The translations under genes were made by a program, and so were the position numbers. DNA of 64,000 bases from Spirosoma taeanense (GTDB lineage: Bacteria > Bacteroidota > Bacteroidia > Cytophagales > Spirosomataceae): contig NZ_CP053435.1 of the NCBI RefSeq assembly GCF_013127955.1, positions 1,364,001-1,428,000 on the forward strand, read 5' to 3'. This document shows, piece after piece, positions 1 to 8,429 of the stretch. A model generated the notes under the pieces. That model ran no database searches, was not told the DNA's origin, and saw only the letters and a program-made list of their open reading frames with translations. Every line of letters starts with the position of its first letter. Positions within the stretch are counted from its first letter, which is position 1.

Positions 1-1376
1 ATCCGGCCTGTATGGCGTCGCCAATCGTCTTTGGTGGCTAGTTCGGTCAGTCGTTTCTTGAGCAGCTCCTCCCGTTTCAGATAAAAATCGGGCAGGTAAA
101 AGTCCGACGGAGCACGTTGCAGCGGGTGGTGAATGGCCGATACGTTGGCGTCGTAGATGATGTCCCAGAAAACCAGCCCGAACAGCCCACGCCAGGGATA
201 ATTTTCCGTAAACGCTGCGTCGTAGCCTTCTTCCAGATAATGATTCATAACCCCGGCTTCGACATGGTGCCGGTAAGCCGCCGGAATGTTCAGACTCTCA
301 GCGTCCGACAGAAAGCGGGTTGTGGCTTTACGGCTGCGTTTCTTTTCGCCCGCGCTCAGAATCTTTTCGCGGAAGTCGTTGGCAAAATACCGCTCCTCGG
401 CATTGAGCGGGTTTACCGCGATTTCATCACAAAGAGCAAGGGCTTCGTCCACGGAGCCATTGCGGAACAGCAGCCGAACGCGCCGTTCGCGGGCTGGAAC
501 CCGGTCCGACAGTTCATAAACAGCCAGCGCCTGGTCGGGTAGTTTATGCCGTTCCAGAAAGCCACCCACCCGGCACACCAGCTTCTGATAGCCCGGAATG
601 GCAATTTCCGTCAGTTCGGGACGCGTTTCATTCCAGTTCAGAAACCAGTTATAGATATCTTCAGCGGGCGTTTCGGCTTCTTTCAGGTCGTAAAATTCTT
701 CGTTCGTGAGGGAGATAAGCAGCTTGTCCTCTACTTCCTTTCGGGTGCGGAAACGGGCCGTCATCTTGGTATCGTCGTAACGCTCAAAATTGACCATGCC
801 CAGGTCACGAACTACGAATTCGGTCATGTTGCCACCGCGGTTGCCGAAGAACAGGTATTTGATCATCATTCCCTCAGCTTCGAAATTCATCTTCACGACG
901 GTTTCGTGGGTGGTCAGGCTCGTGACTATTTCCCCGAAATCGAGTTCATGTAATGCATAGCGCACTACGCCTTCTTTCTTCTCTTTACTGAGCGGCCGGA
1001 TTTCTTCCGGTTCCAGCGGCAGCAGATCGAGGAGCTCAGGTTTGGTAAAGATGCCCAGCGCGTCGTTGCCCATAACTTCGTGGTGGGGCGTCAGGCGCTC
1101 AATGAACCCCGTGGTTAGCAGCTCGCCGACCGCGGCCGGTAGGTCAGTTATTTCGTTATAATGAAGTTTATTAATGCGAAAGAAGAGTCCTTTGCGGTTA
1201 CTGAACCTAACGTACAGACATTGAGCATCGAGACCAAGTGCCTCAAACCGACGCACGAAGTCCCACTCGACTTCGTTCATCAGGCCACCGTACAGTCGTT
1301 TGACAAAGTCCAGCACGTAACGGAAATTGTCCAGATAATAGCGAGGGGAAAGTATGACTTTCTGGCGTCCAACCAT
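1..1376 (-). CDS. FAN1-like VRR-NUC domain nuclease, N-terminal part (runs off left edge)
   Basis: An uninterrupted minus-strand frame starts at the ATG whose complement is at 1374-1376 and stays open to base 1, giving about 458 residues. The protein begins MVGRQKVILSPRYYLDNF and continues with a segment ending in ...LYVRFSNRKGLFFR, which resembles the N-terminal region of bacterial FAN1-type proteins. In that family this region precedes TPR-like helices and a C-terminal VRR-NUC domain that cuts branched or flapped DNA during repair. The nuclease motif itself would lie outside the window, so the catalytic assignment is inferred from the N-terminal region only. Codon use looks like that of the neighbours. 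The start is divergent from the next gene, with a 53-base gap. Confidence is high that this is a gene and moderate for the family. Confidence 0.72.
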   Translation of the reverse strand, partial: MVGRQKVILSPRYYLDNFRYVLDFVKRLYGGLMNEVEWDFVRRFEALGLDAQCLYVRFSNRKGLFFRINKLHYNEITDLPAAVGELLTTGFIERLTPHHEVMGNDALGIFTKPELLDLLPLEPEEIRPLSKEKKEGVVRYALHELDFGEIVTSLTTHETVVKMNFEAEGMMIKYLFFGNRGGNMTEFVVRDLGMVNFERYDDTKMTARFRTRKEVEDKLLISLTNEEFYDLKEAETPAEDIYNWFLNWNETRPELTEIAIPGYQKLVCRVGGFLERHKLPDQALAVYELSDRVPARERRVRLLFRNGSVDEALALCDEIAVNPLNAEERYFANDFREKILSAGEKKRSRKATTRFLSDAESLNIPAAYRHHVEAGVMNHYLEEGYDAAFTENYPWRGLFGLVFWDIIYDANVSAIHHPLQRAPSDFYLPDFYLKREELLKKRLTELATKDDWRRHTGR

Positions 1377-1429
1377 GCAGTGAAGAGCGAACTTTTGTCC
1401 GCTATATCATAACAAAAAAACAAGCGTTT

Positions 1430-2392
1430 ATGTCCCCAGCCGACGTACTGAATGAGTTGAAGGAACAGGGGTTTGTTTCACCCGATCAGCAGGCAAAAAT
1501 TGCTGAAGTTGAGCAGAGCAAGCCGTTTTCGCTGCATTGGGAGTTGAGGGCCATGCTTTACGCGGGTATTCTGCTGTTGAGTTCAGGGTTAGGTCTGCTG
1601 GTCTATGACAACTTCGACCAGATTGGCCACGGAGCCTTGCTGACCGCCATGGCCGCAGCCTGTGCCGGATGCCTTTATTTCGTCTGGCGCAACCGGTCGG
1701 CCTGGACGCTGGCCCAGACAAAAAGCCGGTCGGCCTTTGGCGATTACGCCCTGATTCTGGCCTGTCTGCTGTTTCTGACTCTGGAAGGCTACGCTCAATA
1801 CCAGTACACCGTTTTCGGGACACGCTACGGTCTGGTTACGTTACTGCCGGCCGTGCTGTTTCTGCCGCTGGCCTATCGGTTTGACCACCGGGGGGTGCTG
1901 GGCATGGCCCTGACGGCGCTCATTTCGTGGGTGGGCGTTACGGTCCGGCCGCTCGAACTTTACCTGAAAACGAACTTCTTCGATCAGAAAACCGTCTTTT
2001 CAGCCATCACGCTGGCGCTGGTCCTGATTGGGATAGCGTTTGGGCTGCAACACCGGCGCATCAAACCGCATTTTACGTACACCTACCTAACCGTTGCTGG
2101 TAATCTTCTGATGGTGGCGCTGCTGGGTGGGCTGTTTAATTTTGAAGGCTTTCGGGTAGTTTTTATTATAGGTCTGGCCGTCGCGTGCTTTGCGTTTGAT
2201 CGGTTTGCCCGGCGGGAGCAGTCGTTTCTGTTTCTGCTGCTCAGCGTCGTTTATGGCTACGTTGGCCTGACGTACCTCATTTTGGAATACGCCCATTTAG
2301 GAACGTACGGCATGCTGCTGTACTTCCTGCTTACGGGTATTGGCCTGGTGGCTTATCTGTTAAGTTCTTACAAAATTATCTCGGCCGCATGA
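1430..2392 (+). CDS. DUF2157-like multi-pass membrane protein
   Basis: The 320-residue product has a short soluble N-terminus (about residues 1-40, with a helical segment of the form VLNELKEQGFVSPDQQAKI) followed by about nine or ten hydrophobic segments. The N-terminal helix plus a membrane array beginning near LRAMLYAGILLLSSGLGLL is typical of the DUF2157 family of predicted inner-membrane proteins, whose function is unknown. The stop overlaps the start of the next gene by four bases (ATGA), so the two are very probably co-translated. I see no catalytic motif. Assignment to DUF2157 is by resemblance, and it could also be called simply a hypothetical membrane protein. Confidence 0.7.
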   Translation: MSPADVLNELKEQGFVSPDQQAKIAEVEQSKPFSLHWELRAMLYAGILLLSSGLGLLVYDNFDQIGHGALLTAMAAACAGCLYFVWRNRSAWTLAQTKSRSAFGDYALILACLLFLTLEGYAQYQYTVFGTRYGLVTLLPAVLFLPLAYRFDHRGVLGMALTALISWVGVTVRPLELYLKTNFFDQKTVFSAITLALVLIGIAFGLQHRRIKPHFTYTYLTVAGNLLMVALLGGLFNFEGFRVVFIIGLAVACFAFDRFARREQSFLFLLLSVVYGYVGLTYLILEYAHLGTYGMLLYFLLTGIGLVAYLLSSYKIISAA

Positions 2393-3561
2393 AACTATAC
2401 AATGAAAGCTGGGTAAAGAACCGCGATATCGTGCAACAGGCGAACCAGTGGCATCGGCAGAGCCTGCTGACTGACGAGCAGCTTGACCGAATCCGGCAGG
2501 CGTATCCAATTAATTTCTGGCGGCCGAACCCGTTCGTAGAAATCGGCCTGTTTCTGTTCACGATGGTCGCCATGGTCGGTGGCTATGCTTTACTGGCTCT
2601 GCTGCTCGGCGAACTGTTCGATACGGTGTTTGGCCTGTTTAATCTCCTAATGGCGATTGGAACCGGCACTTTAGCTTACGTCATGATTAACCGACGCCAA
2701 TACTATCACAATGGCGTCGATAATGCGCTTATTATTGGTACAGCGGCTCTGGCGGTTGCCGCCGTTACGTCGCTGTTGCCGTCCTCGCCCCCGTTCTGGA
2801 CTATCTGCGCCATTGCGCTGCCGGTATTACTGGCGCTGGTTTGGTATGCTGGGGATACGCTGGTTATGTTCGTCGCGTTGGTGATGTTTTACGGTCTGAT
2901 TTTCGATGGCCTGCTCGAATTTAGCTGGGGTCGCCCGGCGCTGCCCTTTGTGCTGATCGTTGTCTCTGAAGTTGCCTTTCAGGCTGCTAAACGGGCCGAG
3001 CGTCGGCCGTACTACGCCGACGCGTTTAACCTGACCGAGTGGGTGGCTCTGATAGTTCTGGTCGCCAGCGGTAACTACTTTGTCGTACGCGAGATAAACG
3101 GATTGTTGCTCCCCTCCGCACCGGGCCAGCCGGTTTTCGCTGATGCGCCGGAGATTGGACTGGCGGCTCTGTTCTGGGTGTTGACGTTGGCTATTCCAGT
3201 CGCGTATCTATGGCAAGGGCTGGCCCGCAAAAACCGGATGTTGCTGATTCTGGGTGGCGTAGGCCTTATCGCAGCAGTTGCAACGGTGCAGGAATACACC
3301 GAATGGGTGCCACTTAACGTAGCCCTGACGCTCGGCGGGCTCATCTTAATCGGAATGGCTGTGGGTGTCATTCGCTTCCTGCAACAGCCCCGGAACGGGT
3401 TCACGGATGTACCTGATGAAGAGTCCCCGAACGAATTTTTTACGAATGTAGAAACGATTGGCGCTATGCAGGCCGCAACCGGAACGCAGCATGGGCCAAA
3501 CGACAAGCTTCGCTACGGTGGTGGCGATTTCGGCGGTGGTGGGAGTGAAGGCAAGTATTAG
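2389..3561 (+). CDS. Multi-pass membrane protein with glycine-rich tail, partner of the preceding gene
   Basis: The 390-residue product has an N-terminal soluble stretch of about 45 residues (KNRDIVQQANQWHRQSLLTD), about ten hydrophobic segments, and a cytosolic or periplasmic tail. The tail ends in a glycine cluster, GGGDFGGGGSEGKY. The soluble helix followed by membrane segments mirrors the upstream gene, so the pair may be distant paralogues or two halves of one complex. The ATG overlaps the upstream stop in an ATGA junction, indicating translational coupling. Glycine-rich tails of this type also occur in TPM-domain membrane proteins, but I see no TPM domain here. The function is unknown. 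Confidence 0.7.
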   Translation: MKLYNESWVKNRDIVQQANQWHRQSLLTDEQLDRIRQAYPINFWRPNPFVEIGLFLFTMVAMVGGYALLALLLGELFDTVFGLFNLLMAIGTGTLAYVMINRRQYYHNGVDNALIIGTAALAVAAVTSLLPSSPPFWTICAIALPVLLALVWYAGDTLVMFVALVMFYGLIFDGLLEFSWGRPALPFVLIVVSEVAFQAAKRAERRPYYADAFNLTEWVALIVLVASGNYFVVREINGLLLPSAPGQPVFADAPEIGLAALFWVLTLAIPVAYLWQGLARKNRMLLILGGVGLIAAVATVQEYTEWVPLNVALTLGGLILIGMAVGVIRFLQQPRNGFTDVPDEESPNEFFTNVETIGAMQAATGTQHGPNDKLRYGGGDFGGGGSEGKY

Positions 3562-3678
3562 TGTGTAGGCGAAATCAATATAGCTGACTTCACCAGATTG
3601 CCCGGTTCACAACGTTGCGAATCGTTCGGCCGTAACGGTGGAAGTTAAACTTCCCGTCCACGTCTGCCGAAAAACCAC

Positions 3679-3686
3679 TAAGTTTG
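3679..3686 (+). promoter_or_regulatory. Candidate -7 element upstream of pgk
   Basis: TAAGTTTG matches the Bacteroidota -7 consensus TAnnTTTG and lies 32 bases before the pgk ATG. No convincing TTG sits at the expected -33 distance, so this rests on the -7 match alone. Confidence 0.45.
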
Positions 3687-3717
3687 GCCCCGCAAACCAA
3701 CGACCATACGCAGTCGC

Positions 3718-4908
3718 ATGAAAACCGTAGATTCCTACAACTTCGCTGGTAAAAAGGCCCTCGTTCGGGTGGATTTCAACGTTCCCCTCGACAAAGAATT
3801 TAACATCACCGACGACACCCGCATCAGAGCCACCATCCCAACCGTCATGAAGATCGTGAACGACGGCGGATCGGCGATTCTGATGTCGCACCTCGGTCGG
3901 CCGAAGGGCGGTCCGGAAGAAAAATATTCGCTGAAGCATCTGCTGCCCGCTTTGAAGGAAGCGTTTGGCCGCGAGGTGAAGTTCGCTGACGACTGCATTG
4001 GCCAGTCGGCCGAAGAGAAAGCCGCCAGCCTGCAGCCGGGCGAAATCCTTCTGCTCGAAAACCTGCGTTTCTACAAAGAAGAGGAAAAAGGCGATGTTGC
4101 CTTTGCCGAAAAACTGTCGAAGCTGGGCGACGTATGGGTGAACGATGCATTTGGCACCGCTCACCGCGCACATGCCAGCACGGCGGTTATCGGTCAGTTC
4201 TTCACCGACCGCGTTTGTGGTTACGTCATGCAGGCCGAACTGGACAATGCCAAAAAGATTCTGGAAGACGCCGACCGGCCTTTTACGGCAATTATGGGTG
4301 GAGCCAAAATCTCGGATAAAATTCTGATTATCGAAAAACTGCTGGATACCGTCGATAACCTGATCATTGGTGGCGGTATGACCTATACCTTCACGAAGGC
4401 ACAGGGCGGTCAGATTGGCAAATCGCTGCTCGAAGCCGATAAGCAGGACCTGGCACTGGACTTGCTGAAAAAGGCCGAAGAGAAAGGGGTAAAAATTTAT
4501 ATGCCAGTCGATAACGTCTGCGCCGACGATTTCTCAAACGACGCCAACCGACAGACGGTTGAAACCGGCCTGATTCCCGACGGCTGGGAGGGACTGGATA
4601 TTGGACCCGAAACCATCAAACTGTTTACGGATGTCGTATTGGCTTCCAAAACGATCCTCTGGAACGGTCCGATGGGTGTTTTCGAGTTCCCAAATTTTGC
4701 CATCGGGACCAACGCCATTGCGGAAGCTGTGGTTAAGGCAACCGAAGAAAACGGCGCTTTCTCGCTCATTGGCGGTGGTGATTCAGCCTCGGCTGTGAAT
4801 CAGGCTGGCTACGGCGACCGCGTCAGTTATGTGTCAACGGGTGGTGGTGCGCTGCTCGAATACATGGAAGGCAAAACACTGCCGGGCGTAGCGGCTCTGG
4901 AAGCGTAA
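3718..4908 (+). CDS. pgk: Phosphoglycerate kinase
   Basis: Cytosolic glycolytic enzyme that transfers the acyl phosphate of 1,3-bisphosphoglycerate to ADP, making ATP and 3-phosphoglycerate. At 396 residues it has the normal family length. The signature RVDFNVP is at residues 17-23. The substrate-binding SHLGRPKG loop and the C-terminal nucleotide-binding GGGDSASA (from about residue 352) are both intact. The start at ATG 3718 gives the expected N-terminus [20 protein letters not shown]. It stands alone between the membrane pair and a convergent TPR gene whose stop lies only 21 bases away. A candidate -7 element lies 32 bases upstream. Confidence 0.98.
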   Translation: MKTVDSYNFAGKKALVRVDFNVPLDKEFNITDDTRIRATIPTVMKIVNDGGSAILMSHLGRPKGGPEEKYSLKHLLPALKEAFGREVKFADDCIGQSAEEKAASLQPGEILLLENLRFYKEEEKGDVAFAEKLSKLGDVWVNDAFGTAHRAHASTAVIGQFFTDRVCGYVMQAELDNAKKILEDADRPFTAIMGGAKISDKILIIEKLLDTVDNLIIGGGMTYTFTKAQGGQIGKSLLEADKQDLALDLLKKAEEKGVKIYMPVDNVCADDFSNDANRQTVETGLIPDGWEGLDIGPETIKLFTDVVLASKTILWNGPMGVFEFPNFAIGTNAIAEAVVKATEENGAFSLIGGGDSASAVNQAGYGDRVSYVSTGGGALLEYMEGKTLPGVAALEA

Positions 4909-4929
4909 CCGGCTCTGAACCTCAGCCTG

Positions 4930-6417
4930 CTATTGCAGTTGGCTCAATCCTGCCCGGGCTTTATTATCCACGCTGTTTTTATACTCGTGGTATTTAAAAC
5001 GAAGGGCTTTCTGAAAGAACGACCGTGCTTTGGTGCGGTCGTTCTTTTGTTGATAGACATACCCCAGCTGTAGCGCGGCTGTCGCGCCGAAAGTCAACTG
5101 ATCCGGTTCGCTCAGCGCAAGCGCACGGCTCAGATAAGAAATAGCTGTATCTGGCTCATTCCGGTGCTGGTAGATACGGCCCATCCGGTAATTGTATTCT
5201 GCCCGTTCAGCGACGTGCGCAAAGCGCGCTTCGTTATACGGGCGCAGATAAGCCAGGGCGCTGTCAGTGAAACCACCATCGGAGGCTAGCCGGGCCTGCA
5301 TCAGCACCTTCTGGCCCGGTGATGCTCCTCGTTTTAAATACGCTTCGGCAAACTTCTGGGCCGCCTTATCCGACTCAACTGTCAGGCGACCAACGGTTAC
5401 CAATTTTTGCAGCAGGGGGCGTAATCGCGCTTCGGGTTCGTCGCTCAGCCAGTGGCACAGGAATAGTTTATAATACGAATCCTTCAGAAAGTTCTGACCT
5501 TTGTAGCTACTCAGAAACCGCTGAAAATGAGTTGTTGCGTTGGCGTACTGGCCTTTCTGAAGATAGATATCTCCCAGAATGTTTTCAATTATAAGTAAGG
5601 ACTGATAATCAGAGGCAGTCGGGCGTGAGTTCAGATACGTCAGCGCCTGCTGGCTGCGGCCATTTTTCTGCTCAATAGTAGCGCCGAAAAAGTGTAACAG
5701 CAGATTATCCGGTTGCTCGTCTACGAGCTGTTGCAGCAACTGGCTATCGGCGTTGGTAAACTTCAGCACGTAAGCCCGTACCATCAGGTCAATCAGTCGC
5801 GCTTCCAGCCCGAACAAGGAATCCTGCTGCGCTCGCTGCAACTCCTGTTGCCCCTGCCGGACATTGCCCTGCAAACCCAGCAGGTTCGCCACCCAGACGT
5901 AATTCTCCGGTACCGAGCCAATCATTACGTGTAGGGTGCCCAGCGATTTGTAAGTGGGCAGAAAATCTGGAAACCGCTTCTGGTTCTCAGCCAGGAGTTT
6001 ATAGGCCCGGATGACGTCCCAACTGGCACTGATTTCTTTGCCGAACTTAAGCTTCGCAAACGCCCAGTGGAGCCGCACTTCGGCTTGAAGGACCCGCTGC
6101 CAGGGCGAGGTATCATCCAGCGCTTTTAAAGCGTTCAGCCGTTCATCTTCGCGGGCGCTTAAACTGCTAAACAGCCGGTCATCATCGGAAGTGACGAGCA
6201 CCAGCATATCGGCGTAATCTTCGAGAAAGATGCGAACCCCATTGGTCGTTGCCTCGCGGGCGAGGGTTTGCCGGGCAGCTTGCACCTTCATTTTCTGTAG
6301 GTCGCTGTACGCCCGCTGCAGCGCAGGTCTCCAGATAAAATCCTGCGCCCAGATCAATCCGGGCAGCAGGATTAATATAACGGTGAGTGTCAGGAGACGA
6401 CCTGTAGGCGTTACCAT
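4930..6417 (-). CDS. Exported TPR-repeat protein
   Basis: The product has about 495 residues, with an N-terminal signal peptide (MVTPTGRLLTLTVILILLPG, then LIWAQ) followed by helical repeats. The clearest tetratricopeptide motifs are near the C-terminus (EYNYRMGRIYQHRNEPDTAI, LQLGYVYQQKNDRTKARSFF) and around GDIYLQKGQYANATTHF. I placed the start at ATG 6417. The longer frame would begin at a TTG inside the T-run of the upstream terminator and would put charged residues ahead of the signal peptide. TAACTTTA at 6424-6431 (minus) is a one-mismatch -7 element just upstream and supports the shorter form. TPR proteins of this kind act as periplasmic scaffolds, and no partner is evident. It converges on pgk. 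Confidence 0.78.
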   Translation of the reverse strand: MVTPTGRLLTLTVILILLPGLIWAQDFIWRPALQRAYSDLQKMKVQAARQTLAREATTNGVRIFLEDYADMLVLVTSDDDRLFSSLSAREDERLNALKALDDTSPWQRVLQAEVRLHWAFAKLKFGKEISASWDVIRAYKLLAENQKRFPDFLPTYKSLGTLHVMIGSVPENYVWVANLLGLQGNVRQGQQELQRAQQDSLFGLEARLIDLMVRAYVLKFTNADSQLLQQLVDEQPDNLLLHFFGATIEQKNGRSQQALTYLNSRPTASDYQSLLIIENILGDIYLQKGQYANATTHFQRFLSSYKGQNFLKDSYYKLFLCHWLSDEPEARLRPLLQKLVTVGRLTVESDKAAQKFAEAYLKRGASPGQKVLMQARLASDGGFTDSALAYLRPYNEARFAHVAERAEYNYRMGRIYQHRNEPDTAISYLSRALALSEPDQLTFGATAALQLGYVYQQKNDRTKARSFFQKALRFKYHEYKNSVDNKARAGLSQLQ

Positions 6418-6472
6418 AGCGGATAAAGTTAGCCGAAAGGTGGCTAAAACAGACTTCAAGAAACCAGACAAA

Positions 6473-6499
6473 AAAAGGTCGCCAACCTGACGACCTTTT
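6473..6499 (-). terminator. Intrinsic terminator after the zinc-ribbon gene
   Basis: On the minus strand a 9-bp stem (AAAAGGTCG / CGACCTTTT) with a 9-base loop runs into a stretch of T residues. It separates the TamB-Nif3-zinc ribbon group from the TPR gene, so the latter probably has its own promoter. Confidence 0.75.
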
Positions 6500-6519
6500 C
6501 CAGAAAATGATGGCTGAGA

Positions 6520-7275
6520 CTAGCGTCCCCGACCGACGGGGGCGGGTTCGGGAACACCTTCCACATCGGCAAAAATCCGGCCGCAGTGTTCGCAGACAAT
6601 AATTTTCTTCTTGTCCTTGATGTCGGCCTGCCGTTGGGGGGGCACGACGTTAAAGCAGCCTCCGCAGGCTCCGCGCTTGACCATAACAACTGCCAGGCCA
6701 TTGAGCGCGTTGCTCCGGATTTTGTTGTACGAATTCAGCAGGCGCGATTCTATCGTCGTTGCCTGCTCATCGCGCTGCCGGATAATTTCTTTTTCTTCTT
6801 CCTGGCTTTCAGACGTGATCTGATCCAGTTCCTGCTTTTTCGCCTTGAGGTCTTCCTTCCGTTCGTTCAGGGCGTTCTGCGTGTTCTTGATCTCCTCTTC
6901 CTTACCCCGCACGCGGAACTGGGCTTCGTTGATTCGTTTGTCGGCCAGTTCGATTTCAAGCGACTGGAGTTCAATTTCCTTGGAGATGGCGTCGAACTCG
7001 CGGTTGTTGCGGACGTTCATTTGCTGATCCTTGTACTTGGTAATCAGCTTTTCAGCGTCTTTCTTCGCCACGCGATTGCGTTCGATTTCTTCTTCCAGCG
7101 TCTTGATTTCTGACTGAAATTTACCAATCCGCGTTTCGAAGCCAGCTATATCATCTTCCAGGTCGCGCACCTCTTCAGGCAACCCACCGCGAATTTTAAC
7201 AAGTTCGTCTAATTGTGAATCAAGGGATTGCAGTTTCAGAAGAGCGTCTAATTTTTGCGCAATCGTCAGTTCCAT
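6520..7275 (-). CDS. Coiled-coil protein with C-terminal C4 zinc ribbon (CT398/DUF164-like)
   Basis: Residues 1 to about 175 of 251 form a long charged coiled coil rich in E, K, Q and R. This is followed by a C4 zinc ribbon with cysteine pairs CGGC and CEHC separated by about 22 residues. The architecture is that of the CT398/DUF164 family, whose members are proposed to be nucleic-acid or secretion-associated adaptors; the exact role is not established. The gene starts 17 bases downstream of the Nif3-like gene in the same direction. This pairing is common in Bacteroidota and suggests an operon. A terminator follows the stop. Confidence 0.88.
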   Translation of the reverse strand: MELTIAQKLDALLKLQSLDSQLDELVKIRGGLPEEVRDLEDDIAGFETRIGKFQSEIKTLEEEIERNRVAKKDAEKLITKYKDQQMNVRNNREFDAISKEIELQSLEIELADKRINEAQFRVRGKEEEIKNTQNALNERKEDLKAKKQELDQITSESQEEEKEIIRQRDEQATTIESRLLNSYNKIRSNALNGLAVVMVKRGACGGCFNVVPPQRQADIKDKKKIIVCEHCGRIFADVEGVPEPAPVGRGR

Positions 7276-7292
7276 TCGGAATGTAGTTAGTG

Positions 7293-8399
7293 CTATATGA
7301 AGTACCGAACCGGATTCGTATCCGTTTCAGATAAAATTACCGCAAAAGTAGTGAATTTTTTTGCCAAACGCTGGCTAATCAACTCTTTCGTACAGACTTC
7401 GCTTTCGTAGTGCCCAATGTCGCAGATCAGAATGCGTCCGTCGGCGTCGAAAAATTCGTGGTATTTATAGTCGGCTGTCACAAAAACATCTGCCCCGGCC
7501 CGCTGGACGTCGCTAAGCAGAAAACTTCCTGCTCCTCCGCAAACTGCCACGCGCTGGATCGGGCGGTCAAGCAGGGCCGTATGCCGGATAAAACGCAGGT
7601 TCATACGCTCTTTCAGGTATGTCAGCCACGCCGGGCCGTCGACAGGGCTGGTTAATTCGCCCAGGGCCCCGGAGCCGACTTCCTGATTCTGGTTATCCAG
7701 CGGGGTCAGGTAGTAGGCCACTTCTTCGTACGGATGCGCCTTCCGTAGCGCCTTCAGGACCTGTCCCTGCTGATGCGCCGGGATGATAACCTCAATCCGG
7801 TTCTCGGCCTCTTCGTGATACTCGCCCACTTCGCCAATCGCCGGATTGGCGCTCTCAGTGGGCTGATACGTACCGGTACCGTCGACCCGGAAGCTGCAAT
7901 TCGCGTACTTGCCAATCTGCCCGGCTCCAGCTTCATACAGAGCATCCAGCACTTTCTGAGTATCATTGAGAGGAGCGAAGGTCACCAGCTTGGTGAGTAC
8001 CTGTGACTTGGGCGCCAGAATCTGAACGTTTTCGAGGCCGAGCTTCTGGGCGATCATGAAATTAACCCCGCCCGTTACGTTGTCTAAATTGGTGTGAGCC
8101 GCGTAGAGTGCGACATCGTGCTTAATGGCTTTGATGACCGCCCGTTCGACATAGGTTTTGCCGTTGATTTTTTTCAGGCCTTTGAACACAATCGGGTGGT
8201 GGGCCACCACTACGTTGCAGCCTTTGGCAATAGCTTCATTAATCACGTCTTCGGTAGCGTCGAGCGTAACGAGAACGCCCGTGATTTCAGCGTTAGGGTC
8301 GCCTACGATCAGACCGGCATTGTCATACGATTCCTGATAGGCGAGGGGGGCGAACGATTCGATGTAAGCGGTAAGCTGGCGAATTGACGGCATAGGCAT
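7293..8399 (-). CDS. Nif3-like dinuclear metal-centre protein (YbgI/YqfO type)
   Basis: The 368-residue protein is the long form of the Nif3 family, with a PII-like domain inserted between the two halves of the metal-binding domain. Metal ligands are visible in AHHPIVFKG (about residue 66), in AHTNLDN (about residue 100), and near the C-terminus in IGHYESE. Family members form hexameric toroids binding two metals. They are variously proposed as GTP cyclohydrolase-like or quality-control proteins, and no single activity is agreed. The ATG at 8399 gives MPMPSIRQL; the second Met, six bases later, is an equally good start. It lies 31 bases after TamB and 17 before the zinc-ribbon gene. Confidence 0.93.
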   Translation of the reverse strand: MPMPSIRQLTAYIESFAPLAYQESYDNAGLIVGDPNAEITGVLVTLDATEDVINEAIAKGCNVVVAHHPIVFKGLKKINGKTYVERAVIKAIKHDVALYAAHTNLDNVTGGVNFMIAQKLGLENVQILAPKSQVLTKLVTFAPLNDTQKVLDALYEAGAGQIGKYANCSFRVDGTGTYQPTESANPAIGEVGEYHEEAENRIEVIIPAHQQGQVLKALRKAHPYEEVAYYLTPLDNQNQEVGSGALGELTSPVDGPAWLTYLKERMNLRFIRHTALLDRPIQRVAVCGGAGSFLLSDVQRAGADVFVTADYKYHEFFDADGRILICDIGHYESEVCTKELISQRLAKKFTTFAVILSETDTNPVRYFI

Positions 8400-8429
8400 T
8401 GAAAAAAGGGTAGTGGCCCTGAACGTATG

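Noticed and set aside
117-953. Two plus-strand frames of 141 and 135 codons in the first kilobase
   Set aside because: They lie opposite a continuous minus-strand frame with recognisable FAN1-like sequence running off the left edge.
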